Positions 33,676 through 43,139 of a stretch of DNA of 64,000 nt are shown in pieces (within the stretch, counting starts at the first letter, position 1; every line of letters begins with the position of its first letter). Under the pieces are notes generated by a model that made no database searches, was not told the DNA's origin, and saw nothing but the letters and a program-made list of their open reading frames with translations. A program made the translations under genes and the position numbers. This DNA is from UMGS1901 sp934122115 (GTDB taxonomy: Bacteria > Bacillota > Clostridia > TANB77 > CAG-508). The stretch lies in NCBI GenBank assembly GCA_934122115.1, contig CAKOVU010000002.1, positions 62,001 to 126,000 on the forward strand, written 5' to 3'.

Positions 33676-35148
33676 ATGAATCTAAAAAAAATATTATTAG
33701 GTTTGGAAAATATTAAGGCAAAAGGAGAAATAGATAGGGAAGTAACAGCAATTACAAATGATTCTAGGGAAGTTATAGAAGGAAGCTTGTTCTTTGCAAT
33801 AAAAGGTTTTTCTAATGATGGTACTCAATATATACCTACTGCAATAGAAAAAGGCGCAAAGGTAATTTTAGTAGATGATAAATTTGATTTAAAAAGTGTA
33901 GAAATACCAGCAGATGTTACTTTTGTGGTTGTTCCAGATGCAAGGTATGCAATGGCAATTTGCTCTTGTAATTTTTATGATAATCCATCTAGAAAATTAA
34001 AGTTGATAGGTGTTACAGGAACAAAAGGAAAAACTACAACAACATATATGATGAAAGAAATGCTACAAAAGCAAGGCTATAAAACAGGATTGATAGGAAC
34101 AATTGCTATTTATAGTGGAGATAGAAAAATAGAAGATAGCGATAGAACAACACCAGAAAGCATAAAGCTACAAAAAATATTAGCTCAAATGGTTGATGAT
34201 GGATGTCAATTAGTAGTTATGGAAGTTTCTTCTCAAAGCTTAAAATTGCACAGGGTTGCAGGATGCGAATTCTATGCTGGGCTATTCACAAACTTTTCAG
34301 AAGATCATATTAGCCCTAAAGAGCATCCAGATATGGAAGATTATTTTAATTCAAAATTAGAATTAATGAAAATGTGCAAATATGGATTTATAAATGCAGA
34401 CGATTTACAGGTTTCAAAAGTTCCAAAACTTTTATCTGATAAAGATATAAAAACATATGGAATAGATAATCAATGTGATTTATTAGCAAAGGATATTACA
34501 ATCACAAATTCGTATGTAGATTTTAAAGTAAAAATAGGGGAAAGAAACGAAAGAATAAAAGTTGGAATTCCAGGAAGATTTAGTGTGTATAATAGCTTGG
34601 CAGCAATAAGTGTAGCAATGAAGCTTGGCTGCAATGCAGAAAATATAAAAGAATCATTACTAGATGTAAGAGTTCCAGGAAGGTCTGAATTAGTTAATAA
34701 TAGTAAAGAATTAACAATTATGATAGATTACGCTCATTCGCCTGAAAGCTTAGAAAACATTTTAAATGCAGTTAAGAGCTATACAAGAGGAAGAGTAATT
34801 AGTGTATTTGGCTGTGGCGGAGATAGAGATTCAGCAAAGAGACCAAAAATGGGAGAAATATCTGGAAAGATTGCAGATTTTACAATAATAACATCTGATA
34901 ATCCAAGAACAGAAGACCCAGAAAAAATTGTTAGTCAAATAGAAGAAGGAATAAAAAAGACAAATGGAAAATATGTATGTATAGTGGATAGAGTTGAAGC
35001 TATTAAATATGCAATTGACATGGCAAGTAAAAAAGACTTGATTTTGCTAGCAGGAAAAGGTCATGAACCATATCAAGAAATAAATGGAGTTAAACATCCA
35101 TTTGATGAAAGAATAATTGTAGACCAAATAATCAAAGGAGAAATATAA
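33676..35148 (+). CDS. murE: UDP-MurNAc-tripeptide synthetase MurE, meso-DAP type
   Basis: Adds the third residue of the peptidoglycan stem peptide in the cytoplasm. 490 aa with the N-terminal UDP-binding domain (ITNDSREVIEGSLFFAIKG), ATP site GVTGTKGKTTTTYMM (about 114-128), the carbamylated-Lys region and the C-terminal ligase domain. SDNPRTEDP carries the DNPR motif that binds meso-diaminopimelate rather than lysine. GHEPYQ near the end is also typical. RBS AGAAGGGAAG. It lies immediately after spoVD as in B. subtilis. Confidence 0.96.
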   Translation: MNLKKILLGLENIKAKGEIDREVTAITNDSREVIEGSLFFAIKGFSNDGTQYIPTAIEKGAKVILVDDKFDLKSVEIPADVTFVVVPDARYAMAICSCNFYDNPSRKLKLIGVTGTKGKTTTTYMMKEMLQKQGYKTGLIGTIAIYSGDRKIEDSDRTTPESIKLQKILAQMVDDGCQLVVMEVSSQSLKLHRVAGCEFYAGLFTNFSEDHISPKEHPDMEDYFNSKLELMKMCKYGFINADDLQVSKVPKLLSDKDIKTYGIDNQCDLLAKDITITNSYVDFKVKIGERNERIKVGIPGRFSVYNSLAAISVAMKLGCNAENIKESLLDVRVPGRSELVNNSKELTIMIDYAHSPESLENILNAVKSYTRGRVISVFGCGGDRDSAKRPKMGEISGKIADFTIITSDNPRTEDPEKIVSQIEEGIKKTNGKYVCIVDRVEAIKYAIDMASKKDLILLAGKGHEPYQEINGVKHPFDERIIVDQIIKGEI

Positions 35149-35153
35149 TAATT

Positions 35154-36137
35154 ATGGGGTATCAAATAAAAATTTTATTATTATCATTTGTAATAAGTAT
35201 TGTGGTGTCTCTTATAGTAATACCTATAATCAAGAGAAGAAAAATAGGACAGAATGAAAGAGATGATGGGCCAAAATCACATTTAAAAAAACAAGGAACT
35301 CCTACAATGGGAGGAATAATAATGATAATATCTCTAATTATAATATCTGCAATATTGTATTATGATTATTCAAGATTACCAGAAAATAAAAGCATGGCAA
35401 ATAACTTGCTAGCATTAGCAGGAGCTACAGTAGGATTTGGTTTAGTTGGATTTATAGACGATTTTAAAAAAGTAGTATTACATAATACAAAAGGGCTTAA
35501 GCCTGCTTACAAAATGCTTGGATTACTAGTAATCGCAACAGCATTTACTATATTCATATTAAAAGTTTTGAAGATTGGAACAGAAATATATATTCCATTT
35601 TCAAGAGAAAGTATAGTAATGCCAATGTGGGCGTATATACCATTTACTATTTTAGTAATGCTTGCCACAACTAATGCAATAAACCTTACAGACGGAATTG
35701 ATGGCTTAAGCACAAGTGTAACAACAATAATTTTAACATGCTTAACAGTAATTGGAATTATTTTTGGAGTAAAAGAGATAGTTTTATTTGGAACTAGTTT
35801 AATTGGAATTTGTTTAGCATTTTTATTATTCAATCTAAACCCAGCCAAAATATTTATGGGGGATACAGGTTCACTATTTCTAGGAGGAGCAGTATCAGTG
35901 ATGGCAATATATTTAAAGATGCCACTATTATTAATAATAATAGCAATAATCCCAGTTTTAGAAGCTTTATCAGATATAATACAAGTGCTTCACTATAAAA
36001 GAACAGGAAACAGAGTTTTTAAAATGGCACCACTTCATCATCATTTTGAATTATGTGGTTGGAATGAAAATAAAATTGTATCAATTTTTAGTGTAATAAC
36101 ATTAATTGCTTGTTTGATAGGCCTAGCAGCCATATAA
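35154..36137 (+). CDS. mraY: Phospho-MurNAc-pentapeptide translocase MraY
   Basis: Polytopic enzyme that makes lipid I from UDP-MurNAc-pentapeptide and undecaprenyl phosphate. 327 aa, about ten membrane helices. Signature motifs: DDGPKSHLKKQGTPTMGG, GFIDDFKK (DD motif), NLTDGIDGL, FMGDTGSLFLGG and the HHHFELCGW histidine motif. It starts five bases after murE with GGAG inside the murE end. It is followed directly by the SEDS gene; murD, often found between them, is absent. Confidence 0.97.
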   Translation: MGYQIKILLLSFVISIVVSLIVIPIIKRRKIGQNERDDGPKSHLKKQGTPTMGGIIMIISLIIISAILYYDYSRLPENKSMANNLLALAGATVGFGLVGFIDDFKKVVLHNTKGLKPAYKMLGLLVIATAFTIFILKVLKIGTEIYIPFSRESIVMPMWAYIPFTILVMLATTNAINLTDGIDGLSTSVTTIILTCLTVIGIIFGVKEIVLFGTSLIGICLAFLLFNLNPAKIFMGDTGSLFLGGAVSVMAIYLKMPLLLIIIAIIPVLEALSDIIQVLHYKRTGNRVFKMAPLHHHFELCGWNENKIVSIFSVITLIACLIGLAAI

Positions 36138-36159
36138 AAATATATAAGAGGTGAAACAA

Positions 36160-37332
36160 ATGCCAAAAGATATAAAACAGAAAAAAGCAAATAAACTTTC
36201 TAGTTTTTTAAACAATAAATTAGATTATATATTAATAATAACAATACTATTTTTGCTAGCATTAGGTGTAATAATGGTACTATCAGCAAGTGCACCATCT
36301 TCATTATCAAAAAATGGAAGTAGCTATACGTATTTTATAAGGCAATTTGCATTTGCAATAAGTGGAATATTTTTAATGCTATTTATATCAAAAATAGATT
36401 ATAGAAAATACCAAAAACATTATTGGCTTATCTATATAATCTCTGTATCAGTGCTATTATTAGTATTGGTACCAGGATTAGGAAAAACAGTTAATGGTGC
36501 AACTAGATGGATAAAAATACCAGGGTTAGGCCAAATTCAACCTTCAGAAATTACAAAAATAGGATTAATTATTTTCTATGCAGGATATTTAACAGACCAC
36601 AAAAAAGAGTTAACAGATTTTTGGAGAGGATTTGTAAAACCATTATTATTACTAGCCATACCAATTTTAATTTTGTATAAAATACAAAACCATTTAAGCT
36701 GTGCTTTAGTAATATCTATAGTAACATCTGTAATGATGCTAATGGCAGGAGCAAGAGTATTGCATTTTGCAGCAGCAGGAGGTGTAGGAGCTTTAGGAAT
36801 AGGGCTACTATTGGTAAAGGGGATTACAAGTGCTGCTAAAGAAGACAGCTTTAGATTAGACAGAATAAAAACATTCTTTGATCCTTGGTCTGATGCTACT
36901 GGAACAGGATACCAGATGATACAAAGTTTATATGCAATAGGTTCAGGAGGTTTATTTGGAGTAGGTCTTGGTAATAGTAAGCAAAAGTATTTGTACATAC
37001 CAGAACCACAAAATGACTTTATATTTGCAATTTTGGCAGAAGAATTAGGCTTTGTTGGTTGTGTATTAGTAATACTTTTATTTGCGATATTTACATGGAG
37101 AGGTATACTAATTTCAATGAAAGCTGAAGATATGTTTGGAAGCTTGCTTGCAATAGGAATAACAACTTTGGTTGGAATACAAGCAATAATAAATATAGCA
37201 GTTGTAACAGCATCAATTCCAACAACTGGTATGCCATTGCCATTCTTTAGTTATGGTGGAACAGCATTATGGATTTTATTAGCATCTTGTGGAGTACTTT
37301 TAAATATATCGCGTTCTACAGCTAAAGTGTAG
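36160..37332 (+). CDS. SEDS-family glycosyltransferase SpoVE/FtsW
   Basis: Peptidoglycan glycosyltransferase that works with a class B PBP. 390 aa, about ten membrane helices; SEDS motifs include GATRWIKIPGLGQIQPSE, the large extracellular loop region DRIKTFFDPW, QSLYAIGSGGLFGVGLGNSKQKY split over two helices, PEPQNDFIFAILAEELGF and MPLPFFSYGGTA. The ATG at 36160 fits AAGAGGTG; a GTG at 36151 is inside that site. Position next to spoVD suggests SpoVE, but FtsW cannot be excluded, and it may serve both roles. Confidence 0.93.
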   Translation: MPKDIKQKKANKLSSFLNNKLDYILIITILFLLALGVIMVLSASAPSSLSKNGSSYTYFIRQFAFAISGIFLMLFISKIDYRKYQKHYWLIYIISVSVLLLVLVPGLGKTVNGATRWIKIPGLGQIQPSEITKIGLIIFYAGYLTDHKKELTDFWRGFVKPLLLLAIPILILYKIQNHLSCALVISIVTSVMMLMAGARVLHFAAAGGVGALGIGLLLVKGITSAAKEDSFRLDRIKTFFDPWSDATGTGYQMIQSLYAIGSGGLFGVGLGNSKQKYLYIPEPQNDFIFAILAEELGFVGCVLVILLFAIFTWRGILISMKAEDMFGSLLAIGITTLVGIQAIINIAVVTASIPTTGMPLPFFSYGGTALWILLASCGVLLNISRSTAKV

Positions 37333-37355
37333 ATAAGAAATGAAAGGAGAAACAT

Positions 37356-38480
37356 ATGAAAGTTGTAATAGCTGCAGCTGGAACAGGTGGACATATAAAC
37401 CCAGGAATAGCAATAGCAAATAAAATAATGCAAGAAGAACCAGACTCAAAAATTATATTTATAGGAACAAATAGAGGACTAGAAAATGATTTGGTTCCTC
37501 GTGCTGGATATGAACTAAAACACATCGATTCATATGGAATAAGCAGAGAATTATCTATAAAAAATATAAAACGATTGTATAAAACATACAAATCAATAGG
37601 CGAGGCTAAAAAGATTTTAAAAGATTTTAAACCAGATATTGTAATCGGAACTGGTGGCTACATATGTATATCAGTTGGTGAAGCTGCTAAAAGATTAAAG
37701 ATTCCAGTTATATTGCACGAAAGCAATGCTTTCCCTGGAGTTGCAGTAAAACTTTTATCAAAATATGCAGATAAAACATTATTAGGTTTTGAAGAAGCAA
37801 AAAATAGATTACCTAAAGCTAATAAATTAGTAGTTACAGGTACTCCTACAAAAATAAAAAAGATAAATTACAGTGAGCAAGAAAAGAAAGAAAAATTAGA
37901 TAGCATTCAATTAAAAGATAAAAAGCTTCCGGTTGTACTTGTATTTGGAGGGAGCCAGGGTGCACAAAGTATAAATAACGCAATACTTGGAATAGTAGAG
38001 CAAAAATTAAACACAAATTATCAAATTATATGGGCAGCAGGAAAAGGCAATTATGAACAAGTAAAGAATGAGCTTGCTACTAAAAATATAGATATAGATA
38101 GTATAGAAAATGCAAAAATCTTGCCATACATTTATAATATGCAAGAAATGATGAATATTGCAGATTTAGTTGTATGCAGAAGTGGTGCTATGACAATATC
38201 TGAAATAACAATATTGGAAAAGCCAGCAATATTTATACCATTTCCGTTTGCAGCTGAAAATCATCAAGAATATAATGCAAGAGTATTAGAAAAAATAGGA
38301 GCAGCAAAAATTATATTAGATAAAGATTTAAATGCACAAATACTTAATAATCAGATAGGCAGTATAGTGGCTAATGCAAGTATTTTGCAATCGATGGGAA
38401 AAAATGCTGGTAAAATAAAAATAGAAAATGTGGAAGATAAAATTTATAGCGAAATAAAGGAGAGTTTAAATGGCAGATAA
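37356..38480 (+). CDS. murG: UDP-GlcNAc transferase MurG
   Basis: Membrane-associated glycosyltransferase that turns lipid I into lipid II. 374 aa with two Rossmann domains: GTGGHINPGIAIA (G loop 1), IGTGGYICISVGEAAK (G loop 2), VFGGSQGAQSIN (G loop 3), and the nucleotide-sugar site CRSGAMTISEI with FIPFPFAAENHQEYNA. RBS GAAAGGAG. The 3' end overlaps topA by 11 bases. Confidence 0.96.
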   Translation: MKVVIAAAGTGGHINPGIAIANKIMQEEPDSKIIFIGTNRGLENDLVPRAGYELKHIDSYGISRELSIKNIKRLYKTYKSIGEAKKILKDFKPDIVIGTGGYICISVGEAAKRLKIPVILHESNAFPGVAVKLLSKYADKTLLGFEEAKNRLPKANKLVVTGTPTKIKKINYSEQEKKEKLDSIQLKDKKLPVVLVFGGSQGAQSINNAILGIVEQKLNTNYQIIWAAGKGNYEQVKNELATKNIDIDSIENAKILPYIYNMQEMMNIADLVVCRSGAMTISEITILEKPAIFIPFPFAAENHQEYNARVLEKIGAAKIILDKDLNAQILNNQIGSIVANASILQSMGKNAGKIKIENVEDKIYSEIKESLNGR

Positions 38481-40572
38481 ATTAATTATAGTGGAATCAC
38501 CTGCAAAAGCTAACACAATAAAAAAGTTTTTAGGAGGAAGCACTAAAGTAGTTGCTTCAATGGGACATATAAGAGATTTACCAAAATCTAAATTAGGAAT
38601 AGATGTAGAACACGATTTTGAACCTCAATACATAAATATACGAGGAAAGGGAGATTTAATTAAAGCATTAAAAAAGGATGCAAAAGATGCTAAAAAAGTA
38701 TATCTTGCAACCGACCCGGACCGTGAGGGAGAAGCTATAGCATGGCACTTAGCGCATATTCTAGAAATACCAGAAGATAGTGTGTGCAGAGTTACATTTA
38801 ATGAAATAACTAAAGAAACTGTTCAAGAATCTATTAAAAAACCAAGAAAAATAGACATGAACTTAACTGATGCACAGCAAGCAAGACGTGTATTAGATAG
38901 AATTGTGGGATATAAAATAAGCCCAGTACTATGGAAAAAAGTAAAGCCAGGTTTATCGGCTGGCCGAGTTCAGTCTGTAGCAGTAAAACTAATAGTAGAT
39001 AGAGAAAATGAAATAGAAAATTTTATACCAGAAGAGTATTGGAACATATTTGCAATATTAAAAGATGAAAAATCTAATAAAGTATTCCAAGCTAAATATT
39101 ATGGCAAAAATGGAAAAAAACTAGAGTTACACAAAAAAGAAGAAGTAGATGAGATATTAAAGGAAATAGAGAATGGCAAATATATAGTTACAGATGTAAA
39201 AAAAGGTGAGAAGAAAAGAACTCCGGCTCCACCATTTACAACAAGCACGATGCAACAAGAAGCATCAAGAAAACTAGGATTTACATTAAAAAAGACAATG
39301 TCGGTAGCACAAGGATTGTATGAAGGAGTAAGAGTTCCAGAAAAAGGCTCTGTAGGTTTAATAACTTACATGAGAACAGATTCTACTAGAATATCTGAAG
39401 AAGCAAGAAGTGCAGCAAAGAAGCATATAACAGCGGCATATGGTGAGAACTACTATAACAACAGATATTATAAAGCAAGCGGAAATGCGCAAGATGCTCA
39501 CGAAGGTATTAGACCAACATATGTAGAATTAGAACCAGATAAAATAAAGGATTCTCTTACAGCAGATCAATATAAATTGTACAAGCTAATATATAATAGA
39601 TTTATTGCAAGCCAGATGGCAGCAGCAATATATGATACTATTAATGTAAATATAGATGTGAATAAAAATAATTTTAAAGCTAGTGGTCAAAATTTAAAAT
39701 TTAAAGGATTTATGACTTTATATGTAGAAGGAAAAGACATACCAGATGATGAGGATGATGATACATCAGTTCCAGATTTAGTAGTGAATCAAGAAGTTAT
39801 AAAACAAAAAATAGAATCAAAGCAAAGCTTTACAGAGCCACCAGCAAGATATACAGAAGCTAGCTTAGTAAAAGAGCTAGAATCTAAAGGAATAGGAAGA
39901 CCTAGTACATATTCACCTACAATTACTACAATATTGGAAAGAAGATACATAGAAAAAGAGAAGAAACAATTGAAACCTACTGAACTTGGAAAAGTAGTAA
40001 ATAAATTGTTAACAGAGAACTTTACAGATGTTATAAATGTGGAATTTACAGCAAAGGTAGAGGAAGAATTTGACCAAGTAGCAGAAGGAAAAGAAAATTG
40101 GAAGAAAGTAATAAGAGAATTTTATGGACCTTTTGAGAAAGAAGTAGAGAAAGTAGAAACAGAACTAGAACATGTAAGATTAGAAGACGAAGTAACCGAT
40201 ATTCCATGTGACTTATGCGGAAGAATGATGGTTGTGAAGATGGGAAGATATGGTAAGTTCTTAGCTTGCCCAGGATACCCAGAATGCAAGAATGTAAAAC
40301 CATTTGTAGTAACAATAGATGTTCCATGCCCAGTTTGTGGAGGAAAAGTACAAGTTAGAAAAACAAGAAGAGGAAAGAATTATTATATATGCGAGAATAA
40401 TAAAAATACAGAAGATTCTTGTAAATTCATTTCATGGAACAAACCTAAAGCCGGTGAAGCTTGGGATCCAGAAAAAGAAAAAGCTCAAACAAAGAAAAAA
40501 GCTACAAGAAAAACAACCAAAAAGAAAGCAACAAAGAAATCAACTGCTAAATCAAAAAAGAAAACAGAATAG
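38470..40572 (+). CDS. topA: DNA topoisomerase I
   Basis: Type IA topoisomerase that relaxes negative supercoils. 700 aa: Toprim domain (LIIVESPAKANTIKKFLG; DPDREGEAIAWHLA), the active-site region LITYMRTDSTRIS with the catalytic Tyr, and KGIGRPSTYSPTI. C-terminal zinc ribbons follow (CDLCGRMMVVKMGRYGKF; CPVCGGKVQVRKTRRGKNYY) and a Lys-rich tail of about 30 residues that probably binds DNA. It starts inside the end of murG with AAGGAGAG before the ATG; in other Firmicutes topA is often next to dprA or codY, so this placement after murG is a local arrangement. Confidence 0.97.
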   Translation: MADKLIIVESPAKANTIKKFLGGSTKVVASMGHIRDLPKSKLGIDVEHDFEPQYINIRGKGDLIKALKKDAKDAKKVYLATDPDREGEAIAWHLAHILEIPEDSVCRVTFNEITKETVQESIKKPRKIDMNLTDAQQARRVLDRIVGYKISPVLWKKVKPGLSAGRVQSVAVKLIVDRENEIENFIPEEYWNIFAILKDEKSNKVFQAKYYGKNGKKLELHKKEEVDEILKEIENGKYIVTDVKKGEKKRTPAPPFTTSTMQQEASRKLGFTLKKTMSVAQGLYEGVRVPEKGSVGLITYMRTDSTRISEEARSAAKKHITAAYGENYYNNRYYKASGNAQDAHEGIRPTYVELEPDKIKDSLTADQYKLYKLIYNRFIASQMAAAIYDTINVNIDVNKNNFKASGQNLKFKGFMTLYVEGKDIPDDEDDDTSVPDLVVNQEVIKQKIESKQSFTEPPARYTEASLVKELESKGIGRPSTYSPTITTILERRYIEKEKKQLKPTELGKVVNKLLTENFTDVINVEFTAKVEEEFDQVAEGKENWKKVIREFYGPFEKEVEKVETELEHVRLEDEVTDIPCDLCGRMMVVKMGRYGKFLACPGYPECKNVKPFVVTIDVPCPVCGGKVQVRKTRRGKNYYICENNKNTEDSCKFISWNKPKAGEAWDPEKEKAQTKKKATRKTTKKKATKKSTAKSKKKTE

Positions 40573-40583
40573 GAAAATAAAAA

Positions 40584-42062
40584 ATGAAAAAATATAGATT
40601 AGAAATAATAATTTTTTTAGTAAATGCAGTATATATGATTTTAGAATTAGTGGCTTCTAGAGTGCTATCACCATGCTTTGGAAGTAGCAATGTAGTGTGG
40701 ACAAGTGTGATTGGAATAATATTATTAAGCAGTAGTATAGGTAATTATTTAGGTGGGAAAATTGCAGACAAGGGACAAGCAAATAAAAATATAAAACTAA
40801 TATTATCAATTTCAGGAATTATGATTTTGGTACTTCCACTAATTCAAAAAAGTATATTAAGCATAATATCATCAGCAATTGGAGATTCAAGGATAGGAGC
40901 AATAATAGGTACAATTCTATTATTCTTCTTACCATCAATGTTTATAGGCTTTTTGTCACCAATTATAATAAAAGCTAAATTAAACAATTTAGAAAAGGCT
41001 GGAGAAGTATCGGGAATAATCTACGCAATATCCACGTTCGGCGGAATAGTTGGTACTTTCTTGGGAGGATTTTTCTTATTACCAGCGTTTGGCAGCACAA
41101 TAACACTATTTATTTTATCAATAGTATTATTTACATTAGTTTTTTTCGTAGAGGGATTTAAATTTAGCAAGAAAAAATATATAATAATAAATGTAATATT
41201 GATAGCAATAAATATAGCAATGATTATAGTATATTCAAATATGAATAAAATAAATTCTAAACTGATAGAAGAAGGAGACACAAATGCAGTATTAGAATAT
41301 GATACGCAGTATGGTAAAGTAAGAATTTATAATGTAGATACGAATAGTGGCAAAATAAGAGCAATGGAAATAGATAAAGGCAATGAATCGGCTACATATA
41401 CGGATTTAGATAAACGTAATGAATTAGTATTTGATTATACAAAATACTATGATTTAATGTTTGAAAGCGGCAAGGAAATAAAAGATACACTAATGATAGG
41501 AGGAGCAGGATATTCTTATCCAAAATATTTTATAAGCAAATATTTGGATAAGAATATGGATGTGGTTGAAATTGATGAAAAAGTAACAGAGCTGGCTAAG
41601 CAGTATTTTTATTTAAATGAAAGTGATAGGCTAAATTTTATAACCGAAGATGGTAGAACTTATTTGAATAAAAATACTAAAAAATATGATGCAATATTAA
41701 ATGACGCTTTTTCAGGAAACTCGCCTGCAGAGATATTAACAACCATAGAAGCAGCAGAGAAAGTGCATAATAGTTTAAACGAGGATGGAGTTTATTTAAC
41801 TAATATAATTTCATCAGTAGATGGTAAAAACTCCAAGTTTATAAAAGCGGAGATAAATACACTAAAGCAAGTTTTTAAAAATGTATATGCAGTGCCATGC
41901 AATTATAAAAACGATAATGAAACAGTACAAAATATAATGGTAATAGCAACAGATTCGCAAATGAAATTGGAAAATGAGGCAAAGGTTAATATTTCAGAAA
42001 ATGAAATAATTTTAACTGATGACCGTTGCCCAGTTGATAATCTAATACCAATAATAGATTAA
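40584..42062 (+). CDS. Fused membrane protein/spermidine synthase-like methyltransferase-fold protein
   Basis: 492 aa. The N-terminal half (residues 1-215) has about seven membrane helices like the MFS-type part of fused spermidine synthases (LEIIIFLVNAVYMILELVAS; SSSIGNYLGGKIAD). The C-terminal half is a spermidine-synthase Rossmann domain: LMIGGAGYSYPKYFISKY, VDVVEIDEK-like MDVVEIDEKVTELAKQYF, FITEDGRTYL, and DAILNDAFSGNSP. The GGGDG motif of true spermidine synthases is replaced by GGAGYS, so aminopropyl transfer is uncertain. It follows topA by 11 bases with a weak AGGAAAA site. Confidence 0.85.
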   Translation: MKKYRLEIIIFLVNAVYMILELVASRVLSPCFGSSNVVWTSVIGIILLSSSIGNYLGGKIADKGQANKNIKLILSISGIMILVLPLIQKSILSIISSAIGDSRIGAIIGTILLFFLPSMFIGFLSPIIIKAKLNNLEKAGEVSGIIYAISTFGGIVGTFLGGFFLLPAFGSTITLFILSIVLFTLVFFVEGFKFSKKKYIIINVILIAINIAMIIVYSNMNKINSKLIEEGDTNAVLEYDTQYGKVRIYNVDTNSGKIRAMEIDKGNESATYTDLDKRNELVFDYTKYYDLMFESGKEIKDTLMIGGAGYSYPKYFISKYLDKNMDVVEIDEKVTELAKQYFYLNESDRLNFITEDGRTYLNKNTKKYDAILNDAFSGNSPAEILTTIEAAEKVHNSLNEDGVYLTNIISSVDGKNSKFIKAEINTLKQVFKNVYAVPCNYKNDNETVQNIMVIATDSQMKLENEAKVNISENEIILTDDRCPVDNLIPIID

Positions 42063-42078
42063 AAAGGAGAGATAGAGA

Positions 42079-43116
42079 ATGAAGGAAAAGCTTGAAGAAA
42101 TAAGAAAAAAAGCAGAAGAGAAAATAGCAGAAATATCAGATAGCAAGGAATTAAACGATTTAAAAGTAACTATTCTAGGAAAAAAAGGTGAATTAACAGA
42201 AATACTAAGAGGAATGGGGCAAATTGCTGCAGAAGAAAGACCAGTAATTGGAAGCTTGGTAAATAAAATAAGAGATGAAGTAGAAGCATTAATTGATGAG
42301 AAAGAAAATGAATTCAAGAAAAAGGAATTAGAATTAAAATTACAAAGTGAAAAAATAGATGTAACACTTCCAGCTACAAAGGTAAAAAGAGGAAGCGAGC
42401 ACCCATTAAATAGAATAATAGAAGAAGTAGAGGATTTATTTGTTTCTATGGGATATGATGTAGTAACAGGTCCAGAACTAGAAACAGATGAATATTGCTT
42501 TGAAAGACTAAATTTACCAAAAGGTCACCCTGCAAGGGATATGCAAGATAGCTTTTATATAACACCAGAATATTTATTAAGAACGCAAACATCTGCAGTT
42601 CAAGCAAGAACAATGATGGCAAATACAGAGAAAACACCTATAAGAGTTATATGCCCAGGTAAAACATATAGAAAAGAAGATGATGCAACTCACTCTCACC
42701 AATTTAATCAAGTAGAAGGGCTTGTAGTAGATAAAAATATTTCATTTGCGGATTTAAAAGGAACATTAGAAATATTTATGAAAAAGATGCTTGGAGAAAA
42801 TACAAAACTAAGATTTAGACCAAGTTACTTCCCTTTCACAGAGCCATCTTATGAAGTAGATGTTAGCTGCTTTAAATGTGGTGGAAAAGGCTGCAACTTG
42901 TGCAAACAAACAGGCTGGATAGAGCTTTTAGGAGCAGGTATCGTTCATCCAAACGTATTAAAAATGAACGGATATGACCCAGAGGAATATAGCGGATTTG
43001 CTTTTGGAACAGGATTAGATAGACTTGCAATGTTTAAATATGGAATAACAGATATGAGATTGTTATATACAAATGATGTAAAATTCTTGTCACAATTTGA
43101 TAGAATTACAAATTAG
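42079..43116 (+). CDS. pheS: Phenylalanyl-tRNA synthetase alpha subunit
   Basis: Catalytic subunit of the alpha2-beta2 class II enzyme. 345 aa with an N-terminal coiled coil (residues 1-85), HPLNRIIEEVEDLFVSMGY (motif 1 region), LRTQTSAVQARTM, PGKTYRKEDDATHSHQFNQ split over motif 2, the Cys cluster CFKCGGKGCNLCKQTGW, and motif 3 GFAFGTGLDRLAMFKYG. RBS AAAGGAGAG. It is followed by pheT after 23 bases. No T-box leader precedes it. Confidence 0.97.
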   Translation: MKEKLEEIRKKAEEKIAEISDSKELNDLKVTILGKKGELTEILRGMGQIAAEERPVIGSLVNKIRDEVEALIDEKENEFKKKELELKLQSEKIDVTLPATKVKRGSEHPLNRIIEEVEDLFVSMGYDVVTGPELETDEYCFERLNLPKGHPARDMQDSFYITPEYLLRTQTSAVQARTMMANTEKTPIRVICPGKTYRKEDDATHSHQFNQVEGLVVDKNISFADLKGTLEIFMKKMLGENTKLRFRPSYFPFTEPSYEVDVSCFKCGGKGCNLCKQTGWIELLGAGIVHPNVLKMNGYDPEEYSGFAFGTGLDRLAMFKYGITDMRLLYTNDVKFLSQFDRITN

Positions 43117-43139
43117 AAGTTGGAGGAAAGGAAATAATT

